Part shown: in pieces, positions 35,892 through 44,831 of the stretch
How the letters are laid out: every line of letters begins with the position of its first letter
How positions within the stretch are numbered: position 1 is the first letter of the stretch
Origin: Primorskyibacter flagellatus
GTDB lineage: Bacteria; Pseudomonadota; Alphaproteobacteria; Rhodobacterales; Rhodobacteraceae
DNA length: 64,000 nucleotides
Direction: 5' to 3'
Assembly: GCF_014638275.1 (NCBI RefSeq)
Contig: NZ_BMFJ01000001.1
Span: 1,042,338-1,106,337 of the forward strand
Position numbers and translations under genes: made by a program
The notes under the pieces: generated by a model
The model's database searches: none
The model's input: the letters and a program-made list of their open reading frames with translations, nothing else
Told to the model about the DNA's origin: nothing

Positions 35892-35926
35892 AAAAAGCGC
35901 CCCGTCGGGGGACCGGCGAGGCGCTT
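35892..35926 (-). terminator. Terminator after the folate methyltransferase gene
   Basis: On the minus strand AAGCGCC (35926-35920), a GC-rich loop with internal pairing, GGCGCTT and a T run (35896-35892). It separates the methyl-transfer operon from the che operon on the same strand. Confidence 0.7.
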
Positions 35927-35954
35927 GTTTGGAACAACTGCTGGCAGGGTCGTC

Positions 35955-36926
35955 TCAGCGACGGCGGCGGCGCCCGCCCCGGCCGGAGGAGGCGGAGGCC
36001 TGCGCGGCCTCGGCAAATGTCGCGCCTTCGTTCACCGCGTCGATGATGCGGGAAAACCCGATCCAGGCGCCGCCGTTCGGGTCGTGGTTCATCAGCAGGT
36101 TGGCGGCCTTGATCGCCTCCATCTCGACCTGGCGGACCGGGTTCATGATGGCGGATGTCATGCCCGCGCCGATGGCCATCGGAAGGAAGGCGGCGTTGAC
36201 ACCGTGGCGATGCGGGAGGCCAAAGCTCACGTTGGAGGCGCCGCAGGTGGTGTTCACGCCCAGTTCGTCGCGCAACCGTCGGACAAGGGCAAAGACCTGT
36301 TGCCCGGCGGTGGCCATGGCGCCGATCGGCATGACCAGCGGGTCGACGACGATGTCGTGCGCGGGGATGCCGAAATCGGCGGCGCGCTCCACGATCTTCT
36401 TCGCCACGGCAAAACGGACGTCGGGGTCTTCGGAAATTCCGGTGTCGTCGTTGGAGATCGCGACGACAGGAACGTTGTACTTCTTGACGAGCGGCAGCAC
36501 CAGTTCCAGCCGCTCCTCCTCACCGGTGACGGAGTTGAGGAGGGGCCGGCCCTCGGCCGCTTCCAGCCCCGCCTCAAGCGCGCCGGGCACGGACGAGTCG
36601 ATGCAGAGAGGGACGTCGACCAGGGCCTGCACGCGCTTCACCAGTTCCGGCATCAGCATCGGCTCGACAAAGTTGTTGTCGGCGTAGCGCGGATCCTCGG
36701 CCATCTTGTTGGTGAAGACCGCGCCGGAGTTCACGTCCAGAACCATGGCCCCGCAGGCGACCTGCTCCACCGCGTCCTTTTCGACGGTGGTGAAGTCGCC
36801 CGCCTCGAGCTCTGCCGCCAGCTTCTTGCGGCCCGTCGGGTTGATCCGCTCTCCGATCACGCAGAACGGTTCGTCAAAGCCGATGACGACGGTTTTCGAT
36901 TTGCTCTCAAGCACGGTGCGGGTCAT
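35955..36926 (-). CDS. Methyltetrahydrofolate:corrinoid methyltransferase-like (pterin-binding) protein
   Basis: 323 aa in the pterin-binding TIM-barrel fold: INPTGRKKLAAEL (29-41), ALVLDVNSGA-type strand, DSSVPGALEAG, NSVTGEEERL, and NPVRQVEMEAIKAA. It should transfer a methyl group between methyl-THF and a corrinoid protein, as the folate module of methionine synthase. The ATG at 36926 is chosen over a frame to 37070 that lacks conserved sequence. A C-terminal Ser/Gly/Arg-rich tail (SSGRGGRRRRR) is odd. Last gene of a three-gene operon. Confidence 0.88.
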   Translation of the reverse strand: MTRTVLESKSKTVVIGFDEPFCVIGERINPTGRKKLAAELEAGDFTTVEKDAVEQVACGAMVLDVNSGAVFTNKMAEDPRYADNNFVEPMLMPELVKRVQALVDVPLCIDSSVPGALEAGLEAAEGRPLLNSVTGEEERLELVLPLVKKYNVPVVAISNDDTGISEDPDVRFAVAKKIVERAADFGIPAHDIVVDPLVMPIGAMATAGQQVFALVRRLRDELGVNTTCGASNVSFGLPHRHGVNAAFLPMAIGAGMTSAIMNPVRQVEMEAIKAANLLMNHDPNGGAWIGFSRIIDAVNEGATFAEAAQASASSGRGGRRRRR

Positions 36927-36984
36927 TGCATTCCCTTGTCTTCTGCCCAGTCCGGGCGGGTTGTAACCCGGATCGTCCGGGGAG

Positions 36985-37905
36985 TCAGGTATTTGCGGGC
37001 TTGCCCGCGCTGCCGGCCGTTTCGGTGACCCACTTCGCCGAAGCCCCGATGCCGCCAAGCGGGAAGACATGGGCCTGCGCGATCAGGCTGTCGGGGTGTG
37101 CGGCCTTGTGGCGGGCGAGGTCGGTCAGCACCTCGGTCGGTTCATAGAGCAGGACAAGCTTGGAGACATCCATCGCGCGTTTCTGCAGCACCTTGAGCGA
37201 GGGACCGACGCCGCAGGCAATGGCGAACTTGATGAGGGTCTGCAGCTTGGCCGGCCCGGCGACACCGACGTGGATGGGAAGGGCGATCCCGGCCTCTGCC
37301 AGGCGGTCGGCCCAGGCGATGATCGGTTTGGCGTCGAAGGCGAACTGGGTGGCCAGAGCCATCCGTGCGTCGGTGCGGTCTGCAAAGGCCTGCTTCCAGC
37401 ACAGGGCCTCCATCACCACCGCATCGCCGCCGGAGGGGTCGATGTCACGGTTGCCCTCCGGATGCCCGGCGACATGCAGTCGGGTGAAGCCGGCCCGGTC
37501 GAAAAGCCCGGTCTCCAGCAGCTGCATGGAGCTGTCGAAATCGCCATGAGGTTCGGCGACGCCCCCTGCGAGGATCAGGCCGGAGGTCACGCCCGCCTCA
37601 CCCTGATAGCGCGCGATCCAGTCGGCGAGCGTCGCCCTGTCGCGGATGATGCGGGCGGGGAAGTGGGGCATGACCTCGAACCCGTCGGCTGCAAGGCGGC
37701 GTGCGGTGGCGACCATGTCCCCGATCGGGGTGCCGTCGATATGGGCGATGTAGACGCGGGTGCCTTCGGGCAGGAGGGCGCGGAAATCCTCGACCTTCTC
37801 GGCGGTGCGGGGCATCACCTCGATCGAGTAGCCCTGCATGAAGGCTTCAAGTCCGGCGTCGACCGGCTGCGGCGCGGCGCGGCGCGCGAAATTCAGAATG
37901 GCCAT
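36985..37905 (-). CDS. Methylenetetrahydrofolate-reductase-like protein
   Basis: 306 aa with the MetF barrel traits: SIEVMPRTAEKVEDF, VYIAHIDGTP, the LILAGG strand (T-S-G-L-I-L-A-G-G-V), and HVAGHPEGNRD, typical of MTHFR-like domains. It would reduce methylene-THF to methyl-THF or bind a folate. It is a divergent MetF-type, so I do not assign the symbol. The ATG at 37905 has GGAGGGACTGAGG just upstream; the ATG at 37947 overlaps the preceding gene without a site. Confidence 0.83.
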   Translation of the reverse strand: MAILNFARRAAPQPVDAGLEAFMQGYSIEVMPRTAEKVEDFRALLPEGTRVYIAHIDGTPIGDMVATARRLAADGFEVMPHFPARIIRDRATLADWIARYQGEAGVTSGLILAGGVAEPHGDFDSSMQLLETGLFDRAGFTRLHVAGHPEGNRDIDPSGGDAVVMEALCWKQAFADRTDARMALATQFAFDAKPIIAWADRLAEAGIALPIHVGVAGPAKLQTLIKFAIACGVGPSLKVLQKRAMDVSKLVLLYEPTEVLTDLARHKAAHPDSLIAQAHVFPLGGIGASAKWVTETAGSAGKPANT

Positions 37906-37930
37906 CCTCAGTCCCTCCAGCACGGGCGTG

Positions 37931-38233
37931 TCACGCCCATCCGTCATTTGCGATCAGGGCCTTGATGCGGTCCTGGTCGTATTCGGCATCGATGCGCGCC
38001 ACTTCGCGCGCGGCGATGTCGGAGGGATCGCCCTCCGCCGGGGTCAGGGGAAGCTTGCGCCATTCGGCCAGGTAGGCGTCGGTGTCCGACGCTCCGGTCT
38101 TCATGGCGGCGCGGTCGATGGCCTGCTCGAAGCGTTCGGGCAGGACAAGCTTGGCGGCCTTGCGACCCTTGCCCACGATCACCTGGGCGGGAATGTCCCG
38201 CCAGCAGACAAGGGTGATCTCGTTCAGGGCCAT
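37931..38233 (-). CDS. Small 'virulence factor' family protein (PF13769-like)
   Basis: 100 aa: MALNEITLVCWRDIPAQVIVGKGRKAAKLVLPERFEQAIDRAAMKTG, with a W-R-D-I-P-A motif typical of this family. Function is undefined despite the name. Upstream of and probably co-transcribed with the MTHFR-like and methyltransferase genes, so it may belong to folate/corrinoid methyl transfer. Confidence 0.8.
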   Translation of the reverse strand: MALNEITLVCWRDIPAQVIVGKGRKAAKLVLPERFEQAIDRAAMKTGASDTDAYLAEWRKLPLTPAEGDPSDIAAREVARIDAEYDQDRIKALIANDGWA

Positions 38234-38444
38234 GGTCGCTTCCTCTGACGTCCGTTGCCCGGTTTTACGTCAGGGCAGGGCGGTTGGCGGGGTCGTTTTC
38301 GACACCTTGCGTCGCGGCGGCGACGCGGCGGAGCCGATGAGGCAGAGCTATCCGAGCCGTTGCATTCCCGCCACCCCCGGTGATGTTCAAAATCCTCATG
38401 ACCTTCATGAATTGACCACGGTCCCTGACCGGAACATTTTCGTG

Positions 38445-39128
38445 ATGTGGAAACTTGCGTCGCGGAGTTACGACAGGATGGTAGTCGTCATGCCGGAGCA
38501 TCGGATCGCCTACATGGCGGTGCCCAAGGCCGGATCGTCAAGCGTCAAGTCCATGCTCGCACGGATCGACCATGAACGGTGGCCTGCTTTGGAAACCGAC
38601 CTGCGTGCCCTGCATCAGGTCTACCCGACAAAACGGTTCCGGCCGCACAGGTGGCGCGACACGCACCGGCCCGGCTGGTTCGGATTCACCGTCCTGCGCG
38701 ACCCCCTGGCCCGGCTGATGTCGGTCTATACGGATCGGGTGATCCAGAAGGGGGACCTGCGCGACAGCCACCGGATCCAGTCGGGGCAAAGCGATCTTCC
38801 CGCCGACCCCGACCCCGACCATTTCTTCGCCAACCTGCCGGGCTACATGGCCGCCAGTTCGTCGATCAAGCATCACGCCTTGCCGACGGTGCTGTTCACC
38901 GGACCGGACCTGTCGGTCTATGACGCGGTGTTCCGAACCGAGGAGATCTCCGAACTCGCCCGGCACCTGTCGCGCCACACCGGGCACAGTGTTGCGGTCG
39001 GTCAGCGCAATGCGTCGGCGTGGCGGCTGGGTCTCGACGATCTTTCCGCCGCAACGCGGGACGTGGTGCGGGACTACCTCGCGCCGGATTACGACCTGTT
39101 GGCGGATCACTACCCGCGGCCATTCTAG
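38445..39128 (+). CDS. Sulfotransferase-family protein
   Basis: About 227 aa from ATG 38445. The 5'-phosphosulfate-binding loop AVPKAGSSSVKSML (25-38) and the 3'-phosphate region TVLRDPLARLMSVYTDR are typical of PAPS-dependent sulfotransferases of the Sulfotransfer_2 type. The start is uncertain (alternatives GTG 38442, ATG 38478 or 38490), because no clear ribosome site is seen. Acceptor unknown, perhaps a cell-surface glycan or lipid. Confidence 0.78.
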   Translation: MWKLASRSYDRMVVVMPEHRIAYMAVPKAGSSSVKSMLARIDHERWPALETDLRALHQVYPTKRFRPHRWRDTHRPGWFGFTVLRDPLARLMSVYTDRVIQKGDLRDSHRIQSGQSDLPADPDPDHFFANLPGYMAASSSIKHHALPTVLFTGPDLSVYDAVFRTEEISELARHLSRHTGHSVAVGQRNASAWRLGLDDLSAATRDVVRDYLAPDYDLLADHYPRPF

Positions 39129-39178
39129 CGCCGCCGCTTCGGGACACGGGTGTAAGCCCGGGTCGACAACTGTGTCCC

Positions 39179-39207
39179 TTGCGTCGCTGAGGGCGCTCCG
39201 CTAGGCT
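39179..39207 (+). promoter_or_regulatory. Candidate sigma-70 promoter of the Ppx/GppA gene
   Basis: TTGCGT (39179-39184), 17 bp, TAGGCT (39202-39207) lies about 30 bp before the ATG at 39238. Elements are only partly consensus. Confidence 0.35.
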
Positions 39208-39237
39208 TGGATCAACACGTTACAGGAGGGCGCGACG

Positions 39238-40350
39238 ATGGCGCCCAGGCGTCCCAAAGGTGCGGGCGCATTCCCGAAGCCGGTCGAGAGCCCCGTACCC
39301 TCAACACCGGATCCCGCCGAACTCTACGCGGCGCTGGATCTGGGCACGAATTCGTGCCGCATGCTGATTGCGCAGCCGAAGGGCAGCCAGTTTCATGTGG
39401 TCGACAGCTTCTCGAAATCCGTGCAGCTTGGCGCGGGCCTTGAACGGTCTGGGCAGCTGTCGCGCGCGTCGATGACCCGCACCATCCAGGCGCTCAGGGT
39501 CTGTCAGCAGAAACTGCGCCGGCACAATGTCCGCCACATGCGCCTTGTCGCGACAGAGGCCTGCCGCCGGGCAAAGAACGCGACGCGCTTCATCGAGCAG
39601 ATCCAGCAGGAAACCGGGCTTAAGATGGAGATCATCCAGCCGGAGGAGGAGGCGCGTCTGGCCGTGATCTCCTGCGCGCCGCTGGTGTCGACGCGGACCG
39701 AACAGCTGCTGGTGGTGGACATCGGCGGCGGATCGACAGAGCTCGTCTGGATCGACCTGACCGCGGTGCCCCGGCGCGACCGGCCGCGCGCGATCATGCG
39801 GCTGCATGCGGGGTTCCACGCGCCGGAAAGCCCGTTCCCGGCGGCGAAGGTGGTGGATTGGATCTCCGTCCCGCTCGGTGTCGCCACCCTCCGGGACCAT
39901 TTCCGCGACGTGCAGGACGACACGGCCCGTTTCGCGCTCATGTCCTGGTTCTTCGAGGAGTCGCTCGCCGAATTCGCGCCCTACAAGGACGAGCAGGCGC
40001 GGGAGGGGTTCCAGATCATCGGCACATCGGGCACCGTGACGACCGTTGCGGCGTCCCATCTCGGGCTGAAGCGCTATGACCGGACCAAGGTGGACGGGCT
40101 GCGCATGACCTCGGACCAGATCGACCGGGTGATCCGGGATTACCTGTCGCTTGGCCCTGACGGGCGGCGCAAGGATCCGCGGATCGGGCAGGACCGGCAG
40201 ACCCTGATCATGTCCGGCGCGGCGATCCTTCAGGCGCTCCTGCGGTGCTGGCCGACGGACCGGTTGTCGGTGGCCGACCGGGGACTGCGCGAGGGGCTGC
40301 TCTATGCCCAGATGTCGGCGCATGGGGTACTGGAGGATGTGCCCTTCTAA
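39238..40350 (+). CDS. Ppx/GppA-family phosphatase
   Basis: 370 aa of the ASKHA fold: ALDLGTNSCRMLIA (32-45) phosphate-1 motif, VVDIGGGSTELVW near 159-171, IGTSGTVTTVAA near 261-272. It hydrolyses polyphosphate or guanosine pentaphosphate; exopolyphosphatase versus GppA cannot be settled here. Length is below E. coli Ppx (513), as for many alphaproteobacteria. I recall it directly next to rlmE in related genomes; here two genes intervene. Confidence 0.92.
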   Translation: MAPRRPKGAGAFPKPVESPVPSTPDPAELYAALDLGTNSCRMLIAQPKGSQFHVVDSFSKSVQLGAGLERSGQLSRASMTRTIQALRVCQQKLRRHNVRHMRLVATEACRRAKNATRFIEQIQQETGLKMEIIQPEEEARLAVISCAPLVSTRTEQLLVVDIGGGSTELVWIDLTAVPRRDRPRAIMRLHAGFHAPESPFPAAKVVDWISVPLGVATLRDHFRDVQDDTARFALMSWFFEESLAEFAPYKDEQAREGFQIIGTSGTVTTVAASHLGLKRYDRTKVDGLRMTSDQIDRVIRDYLSLGPDGRRKDPRIGQDRQTLIMSGAAILQALLRCWPTDRLSVADRGLREGLLYAQMSAHGVLEDVPF

Positions 40351-40501
40351 CCTGCCGAAGCTGCCGGAAACAATCTGTTGCCATACGGGTGCGTCTGGTG
40401 GGCGGAAAATTTGCTTCAATATTTCCAAAGACATGTAGCGAGACCGACTTTGGACGGGCCAGACCATGCGTCAAATTTGTTAAGGTAGTTTAAAAAATTG
40501 T

Positions 40502-40515
40502 GGCAAAACTTTGCC
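40502..40515 (+). promoter_or_regulatory. Palindrome upstream of VPLPA-CTERM gene 2
   Basis: GGCAAA-AC-TTTGCC is a perfect inverted repeat 60 bp before the start, within an AT-rich stretch (40351-40574, 224 bp) that is unlike its surroundings and otherwise carries no gene. It is a candidate operator. Confidence 0.35.
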
Positions 40516-40574
40516 GGGTGCGGTATTTTTGAGCATGATTTCGAGACTGCCGCATTGAAAGAAGGCGCAAATAT

Positions 40575-41210
40575 ATGTTCAAAAAAATCCTCTCCTCCGC
40601 GGCAGCCGTGCTGTTTGCTTCGGCCATGTCGGCCTCCGCCGCTCCTGTCACCCTGACCGTGCTTGGCGCTGAATGTGCAACCGACGTCACCACGTCGATC
40701 CCCGGTCTGTCCCCGATCGCACTGGACTGCGGCACCGATCCGTCCCGCCGTCTGACATCAAACATCAACTCGGGTTCCGGCTTCTATTCACTTGGCCTGG
40801 GGTCGGATCCGTTCTTCCAACTCGGCGGTGTCATCGCATTCGAAATCAGCCCGCCAAGCAATGGTACGGTAATGACGGTCGAAGTGACCTTTCCGTCGAA
40901 CCATTTCGAGGCGGCCAATGTCTACGTGAGCAACACGTACGATTGGGGTTCCGCGATCCAGGTCGGAACGCTCGACAACGGGGCGGCCTACACCACCACG
41001 GCAAACATGTCGGTGGAACTGACCGGCGGACCTTGGACATACCTGTTCCTCGCCGATGCCACGCGGCAGGTCTACGGATCGACCGGGTCGCAGGACGGCT
41101 TCGACCTGGCGTCGATCAGCGTGACGGCCGCCGCGGTGCCGCTGCCCGCGGGTGCCGTGCTGCTGATCTCGGGCCTTGGTCTGCTCGGGCTGCGTCGCCG
41201 CAAGGCCTGA
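40575..41210 (+). CDS. Exported VPLPA-CTERM protein
   Basis: 211 aa. Signal peptide about 1-22 (MFKKILSSAAAVLFASAMSASA), then a beta-rich, Thr/Ser-rich body with two cysteines near the N-terminus (ECAT, LDCGTDP). The C-terminus VPLPAGAVLLISGLGLLGL-RRRKA carries the motif, hydrophobic segment and basic tail of VPLPA-CTERM exosortase substrates. It should be a surface or matrix protein. A strong terminator follows. Function unknown. Confidence 0.86.
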   Translation: MFKKILSSAAAVLFASAMSASAAPVTLTVLGAECATDVTTSIPGLSPIALDCGTDPSRRLTSNINSGSGFYSLGLGSDPFFQLGGVIAFEISPPSNGTVMTVEVTFPSNHFEAANVYVSNTYDWGSAIQVGTLDNGAAYTTTANMSVELTGGPWTYLFLADATRQVYGSTGSQDGFDLASISVTAAAVPLPAGAVLLISGLGLLGLRRRKA

Positions 41211-41230
41211 CCCCGGCCAGTCCCGACGGA

Positions 41231-41261
41231 AGGGCGCGCTCCCGCCGGAGCGCGCCCTTTT
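41231..41261 (+). terminator. Rho-independent terminator after VPLPA-CTERM gene 2
   Basis: AGGGCGCGCTCC (41231-41242), CGCC loop, GGAGCGCGCCCT (41247-41258), then T residues (41258-41261). A 12-bp perfect stem with a short loop on the plus strand, between convergent genes. Confidence 0.88.
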
Positions 41262-41267
41262 CTCGTT

Positions 41268-42152
41268 CTAGGTGAGGTGCTTGCGGAACCAGTCCACGGT
41301 GCGCTGCCATGCCAGTTCCGCCGCCGCCTCGTCGTAGCGGGGCGTGGAGTCGTTGTGGAACCCATGGTTCGCGCCGGGATAGATGTAGGCCTCGTATTCC
41401 GTTCCGGCCTCTTTCAGCGCGGCTTCGTAGTTGGGCCAGCCTTCGTTGATGCGGGTGTCGAGCTCTCCGTAATGGATCAGCATGGCAGCACTGATCTTCG
41501 CGACATCGCCGGCGGCGGGCTGGCGGCCATAGAAGGGCACGGCAGCGCCAAGCTCGGGGTAGGCGACGGCTGCGGCATTGGAGACGCCTCCGCCATAACA
41601 GAAACCGGTGATGCCGACCTTGCCGGTGACATCGTCATGCGCCATCAGGAATTCCACGGCGGCGAAGAAGTCGTTCATCAGCTTCTCCGGATCGACCTGC
41701 TGCTGCAGTTCACGCCCCCTGTCGTCATTGCCGGGATAACCGCCCATGGGGGTCAGCCCGTCGGGGGCGAGCGCGATGAATCCGGCCTTGGCGACGCGGC
41801 GGGCCACATCCTGGATATAGGGATTCAGCCCGCGGTTCTCGTGCACCACGACGACGCCGGGCGCGGTCGGGCTGGCTGTCGGGCGGACCATATAGGCGCG
41901 GATGTCGCCATGGCCGTTCGGTGAAGGATAGGTGATCCATTCGGCCAGGATGTCCGGATCGGTGAAAGAGACCTGCTCCGCCATCGCGTAATCCGGGCTC
42001 ATGACCGACAGGATGGTCGCGGCGGTGACGCCGCCGACGGCGAATTTTCCGGCACGGTCGAGGAATTCGCGCTTCGTGATCAGCCCATGGGCATAGAAGT
42101 CGTAGAGTTCGAGAAGTTCGGGGGCAAAGTCCTTGGCAGTCAGGCGGGTCAT
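41268..42152 (-). CDS. Dienelactone hydrolase-family protein
   Basis: 294 aa. Catalytic Cys185 in GFCYGGG, D232 and H263 in NHGFHN, with the conserved VVVHENRG (102-109) of the family. Residues 28-60 include a hydrophobic stretch (AGKFAVGGVTAATILSVM) after REFLDR, suggesting a degenerate Tat-type or anchor signal. It hydrolyses a carboxylic-ester or lactone substrate. Faces the plus-strand gene across the terminator. Confidence 0.88.
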   Translation of the reverse strand: MTRLTAKDFAPELLELYDFYAHGLITKREFLDRAGKFAVGGVTAATILSVMSPDYAMAEQVSFTDPDILAEWITYPSPNGHGDIRAYMVRPTASPTAPGVVVVHENRGLNPYIQDVARRVAKAGFIALAPDGLTPMGGYPGNDDRGRELQQQVDPEKLMNDFFAAVEFLMAHDDVTGKVGITGFCYGGGVSNAAAVAYPELGAAVPFYGRQPAAGDVAKISAAMLIHYGELDTRINEGWPNYEAALKEAGTEYEAYIYPGANHGFHNDSTPRYDEAAAELAWQRTVDWFRKHLT

Positions 42153-42310
42153 CTTGGGCCTCGTGTGGCTGGGTTGCGGACGCGATCAGCATCGACAGGC
42201 CGGTGCCCCTGCGTCAAGCTGCAGGGGCATCACGCTTGCGCGACGGGGCCGGGACTTGAGTAGCCGTTGCCGGGGCGCTAAGGCGAAGGGAGTGCAGAGG
42301 GAACGGGCGC

Positions 42311-43027
42311 GTGGCCAAGAAACCGACGGGAAAGAACACCTCCGGACGCGGGCAGCGCGACCTGACCGTAAAGGTGAAGACGGCGCGCGGGCGCAAGCTT
42401 TCCTCGACCCGGTGGCTGCAGCGGCAGTTGAACGACCCCTATGTGCAGCGCGCGCAGGCCGAAGGTTATCGCGGGCGCGCGGCGTTCAAGATCATGGAGA
42501 TCGACGACAAGTACCGCTTCCTCGTGCCCGGCGCGCGGGTGGTGGACCTTGGGTGCGCGCCCGGTGGCTGGCTTCAGGTCGCGGTGCCGCGCATCAACGC
42601 CCTCGGGCAGAAGTCCGGCAAGGCGGTCGGCCGTATCGTCGGAGTCGATCTGCAGGAGGTGGATCCGCTTCCTGGGGCGGAGATCCATCAGCTCGACTTC
42701 ATGGGCGAGGGGGCGGACGACCAGGTGAAGGACTGGCTGGGCGGACAGGCGGATGTCGTGATGTCCGACATGGCCGCGGCATCCTCCGGGCACAAGCAGA
42801 CGGATCACCTGCGGATCATCTCTCTCTGTGAGGCGGCCGCGGAGTTTGCGTTCGACGTGCTGGCCCCCGGCGGAACCTTCGTGGCCAAGGTGCTGGCAGG
42901 TGGCGCGGAGGGGGAGCTTCAGAAAATCCTGAAGCAGAAATTCGACAAGGTCGCGAATTTCAAGCCACCCTCGTCTCGGTCCGACAGTTCCGAGAAGTTC
43001 GTCGTCGCGACGGGTTATCGGGGCTGA
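42311..43027 (+). CDS. rlmE: 23S rRNA (uridine-2'-O) methyltransferase RlmE
   Basis: 238 aa, starting at GTG behind AGAGGGA. Class I methyltransferase with [13 protein letters not shown] (77-89) and the [14 protein letters not shown] block typical of FtsJ/RrmJ, which 2'-O-methylates U2552 (E. coli numbering) in the 23S rRNA A-loop. A basic N-terminal tail ([15 protein letters not shown]) is extra relative to E. coli. Confidence 0.95.
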   Translation: MAKKPTGKNTSGRGQRDLTVKVKTARGRKLSSTRWLQRQLNDPYVQRAQAEGYRGRAAFKIMEIDDKYRFLVPGARVVDLGCAPGGWLQVAVPRINALGQKSGKAVGRIVGVDLQEVDPLPGAEIHQLDFMGEGADDQVKDWLGGQADVVMSDMAAASSGHKQTDHLRIISLCEAAAEFAFDVLAPGGTFVAKVLAGGAEGELQKILKQKFDKVANFKPPSSRSDSSEKFVVATGYRG

Positions 43028-43036
43028 ACGACCGCG

Positions 43037-43240
43037 TCAGCGCCGGAGGGTCGCGGCAGCTTCGGTGCGGAAACGCAGGAACATCTCCTCCTCACTCACG
43101 CGTACCGGTTCGTGCGGGGTGGTGGGATGCGGCAGTGCGGGCGACAGGTGCACGGCCTGGATGTTGCCCTGGCGCAGCAGGTCAAACAGCTTGTGATGGC
43201 GGGCGGCAAGTGCTGCGCGGTCCTCGGGCGTGATCGTCAT
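43037..43240 (-). CDS. Small hypothetical protein
   Basis: 67 aa: MTITPEDRAALAARHHKLFDLLRQGNIQAVHLSPALPHPTTPHEPVRVSEEEMFLRF... No signal peptide or membrane segment. It could be a real short conserved gene downstream of rlmE and convergent to it, but I recognise no family. Coding potential is supported only by the length and good GC-rich codon use. Confidence 0.5.
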   Translation of the reverse strand: MTITPEDRAALAARHHKLFDLLRQGNIQAVHLSPALPHPTTPHEPVRVSEEEMFLRFRTEAAATLRR

Positions 43241-43719
43241 CTGCAGTTCCCCTGAAACGTCCGGGTCATGCTTGACAGCGATCTGTGGCCAAATTGGTCC
43301 GACAGGGTGCCGGTGACGGGGCGTTTACCAGACCATCACGCGGCGGCCCGCTGCGGATCGCGCCGCAGCCAATGAGCGTCAAGTTTAACTGATTGAATTT
43401 TTGCACAGTTTCTACCCCAGATTGACCATTTCATCCGAAAGGATCGGTTTTGCTCTGCTTCGGCTGGCGGCACACTATGCCGGGCTGGGTTGCGGGTTCA
43501 GAGGGTACAGGTGATCCCGCCAGTACGACCGGAGAAGACTGCAATACCACTACCTCGTCTGAAATTCCCGAAATTATCGTTCTACCCCAGCACCTTGCGG
43601 CGTTCTTACGTGGCGTCGGAACGTTTGTGTACGCGGCCCCCGAGGGAACCTCTGGCCGCTATAGCCGTTTTTTACCCCATGACTGTACACACGTCTTCGA
43701 CACCAGAGAGACCGATATC
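43241..43719. promoter_or_regulatory. 479-bp leader of the Crp/Fnr gene with repeated TACCCCA
   Basis: No convincing gene. It has a lower GC content than its surroundings. TTTCTACCCCAG (43409-43420), GTTCTACCCCAG (43579-43590) and a TTTTTACCCCAT (43669-43680) copy are similar direct repeats at unequal spacing. A frame from 43450 joins the Crp gene in phase but its 90 residues look non-conserved. Interpreted as a long regulatory leader. Confidence 0.4.
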
Positions 43720-44511
43720 ATGCAACGGATGACACGCGCATTCACCAAGGACACCAGCGGGCGCGCCACCTCGGCAAGCTGCTTTGCCAGCCGCCTGTCG
43801 CGCTATGCAGAGCTTGGGCCCGATGAGTGCGAATTCATCGCCCGCATGGAGGACAGCGAGCGCAGCGCCGCGCGGGGGGAAACCCTTATGACCTCCGGTC
43901 ACCCTGCAGAGGAGCTCTTCGTGCTCAAGGACGGGTGGGCCGTCGCGCGGTCGCTTCCGCGCAACGGCCGCAGCCTGACCCTGCGCATCTACCTGCCCGG
44001 AGAGGTGATTGGCCTGACGACGCTCGGAACCCGCCGCGTGCCGCATGACGTGCACATGGTCACCGCCGGTTCCGTCTGCCCCTTTCCGCGCGACCACATG
44101 ACAGCCGTATTCCAGCGTGCGCCGCGTCTGGCCGCGCTGATGACGGCGATCGCCAGCCTCGATCAGATGACGCTCAAGGATCGCCTGGCGATCATGGGGG
44201 CCGGTACGGCACGCGAACGGATGGCGCATTTCCTGCTGGACGTGCACGAACGGCTACTGTTCACCAATCCCGACCTCGGGCGGCGTTTCCGTCTGCCGCT
44301 GCGGCAGGTGGATATTGCTGACGTCCTTGGCCTGACCAAGGTCTACGTGAATCGCCTGTTGCGGTCCTTCACCGATGAAGGCCTGATCCAGATCGACCGG
44401 CCCTATGTTCGCATCCTGCGCCCGGAGGAGCTGCGCGAAATCTCGCAGTATGAAAACCGTTACGACGATCTGGACGAAACCTGGTTTCCGCGGAATCCCG
44501 TCAACCTTTAA
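43720..44511 (+). CDS. Crp/Fnr-family transcription regulator
   Basis: 263 aa. cAMP-receptor-like sensor domain (about 30-150; GETLMTSGHPAEELFVLKDGWAVA, RIYLPGEVIGL), then a winged helix with RQVDIADVLGLTKVYVNRLLRSFTDEGLI near 200-228. The four-cysteine FNR cluster is absent, so it is not an oxygen-sensing FNR; effector unknown. The ATG at 43720 is preferred because conserved sequence starts here. A 479-bp leader precedes it. Confidence 0.87.
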   Translation: MQRMTRAFTKDTSGRATSASCFASRLSRYAELGPDECEFIARMEDSERSAARGETLMTSGHPAEELFVLKDGWAVARSLPRNGRSLTLRIYLPGEVIGLTTLGTRRVPHDVHMVTAGSVCPFPRDHMTAVFQRAPRLAALMTAIASLDQMTLKDRLAIMGAGTARERMAHFLLDVHERLLFTNPDLGRRFRLPLRQVDIADVLGLTKVYVNRLLRSFTDEGLIQIDRPYVRILRPEELREISQYENRYDDLDETWFPRNPVNL

Positions 44512-44770
44512 CGGTCGGGATCGGGGTCTGGGGCAGGGCCTGCGACGTCAGGCAGCCCTGGCGCACCTCGCGCCACATCGGGACGTTCAGCGACATCTGG
44601 CACTGCGCCATGAACATGCGCCCGCCGACCTCAAGGCAGATGGTTTCGCCCAGTTCGACGCGCGATCCGGTCTTGTCGGTGCAGTAGCATTCCACCGTCT
44701 TGCCGTTGATCGTGCTGTCGGCCCAGAGCAACTGGGGCGTCACGATCAGAAGGGCGAGGAGCGGTTTCAT
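44501..44770 (-). CDS. Small periplasmic cysteine-containing protein
   Basis: 89 aa with signal peptide MKPLLALLIVTPQLLWA and five cysteines in the mature part, spaced for possible disulfides (ECYCTDKTG, ETICLEVGG, QCQMSL, GCLTSQ). Overlaps the convergent Crp gene by 11 bp. Unknown function. Confidence 0.72.
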   Translation of the reverse strand: MKPLLALLIVTPQLLWADSTINGKTVECYCTDKTGSRVELGETICLEVGGRMFMAQCQMSLNVPMWREVRQGCLTSQALPQTPIPTVKG

Positions 44771-44831
44771 TCCAGCAGAATATCACGGGCGCGGCCCTTG
44801 ACCAAGAATGTTGAATGCGGGACATCGGAGC

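Noticed and set aside
43450..43719. In-frame N-terminal extension of the Crp protein
   Set aside because: The 90 residues look unconserved and the region contains repeats suggestive of a leader.
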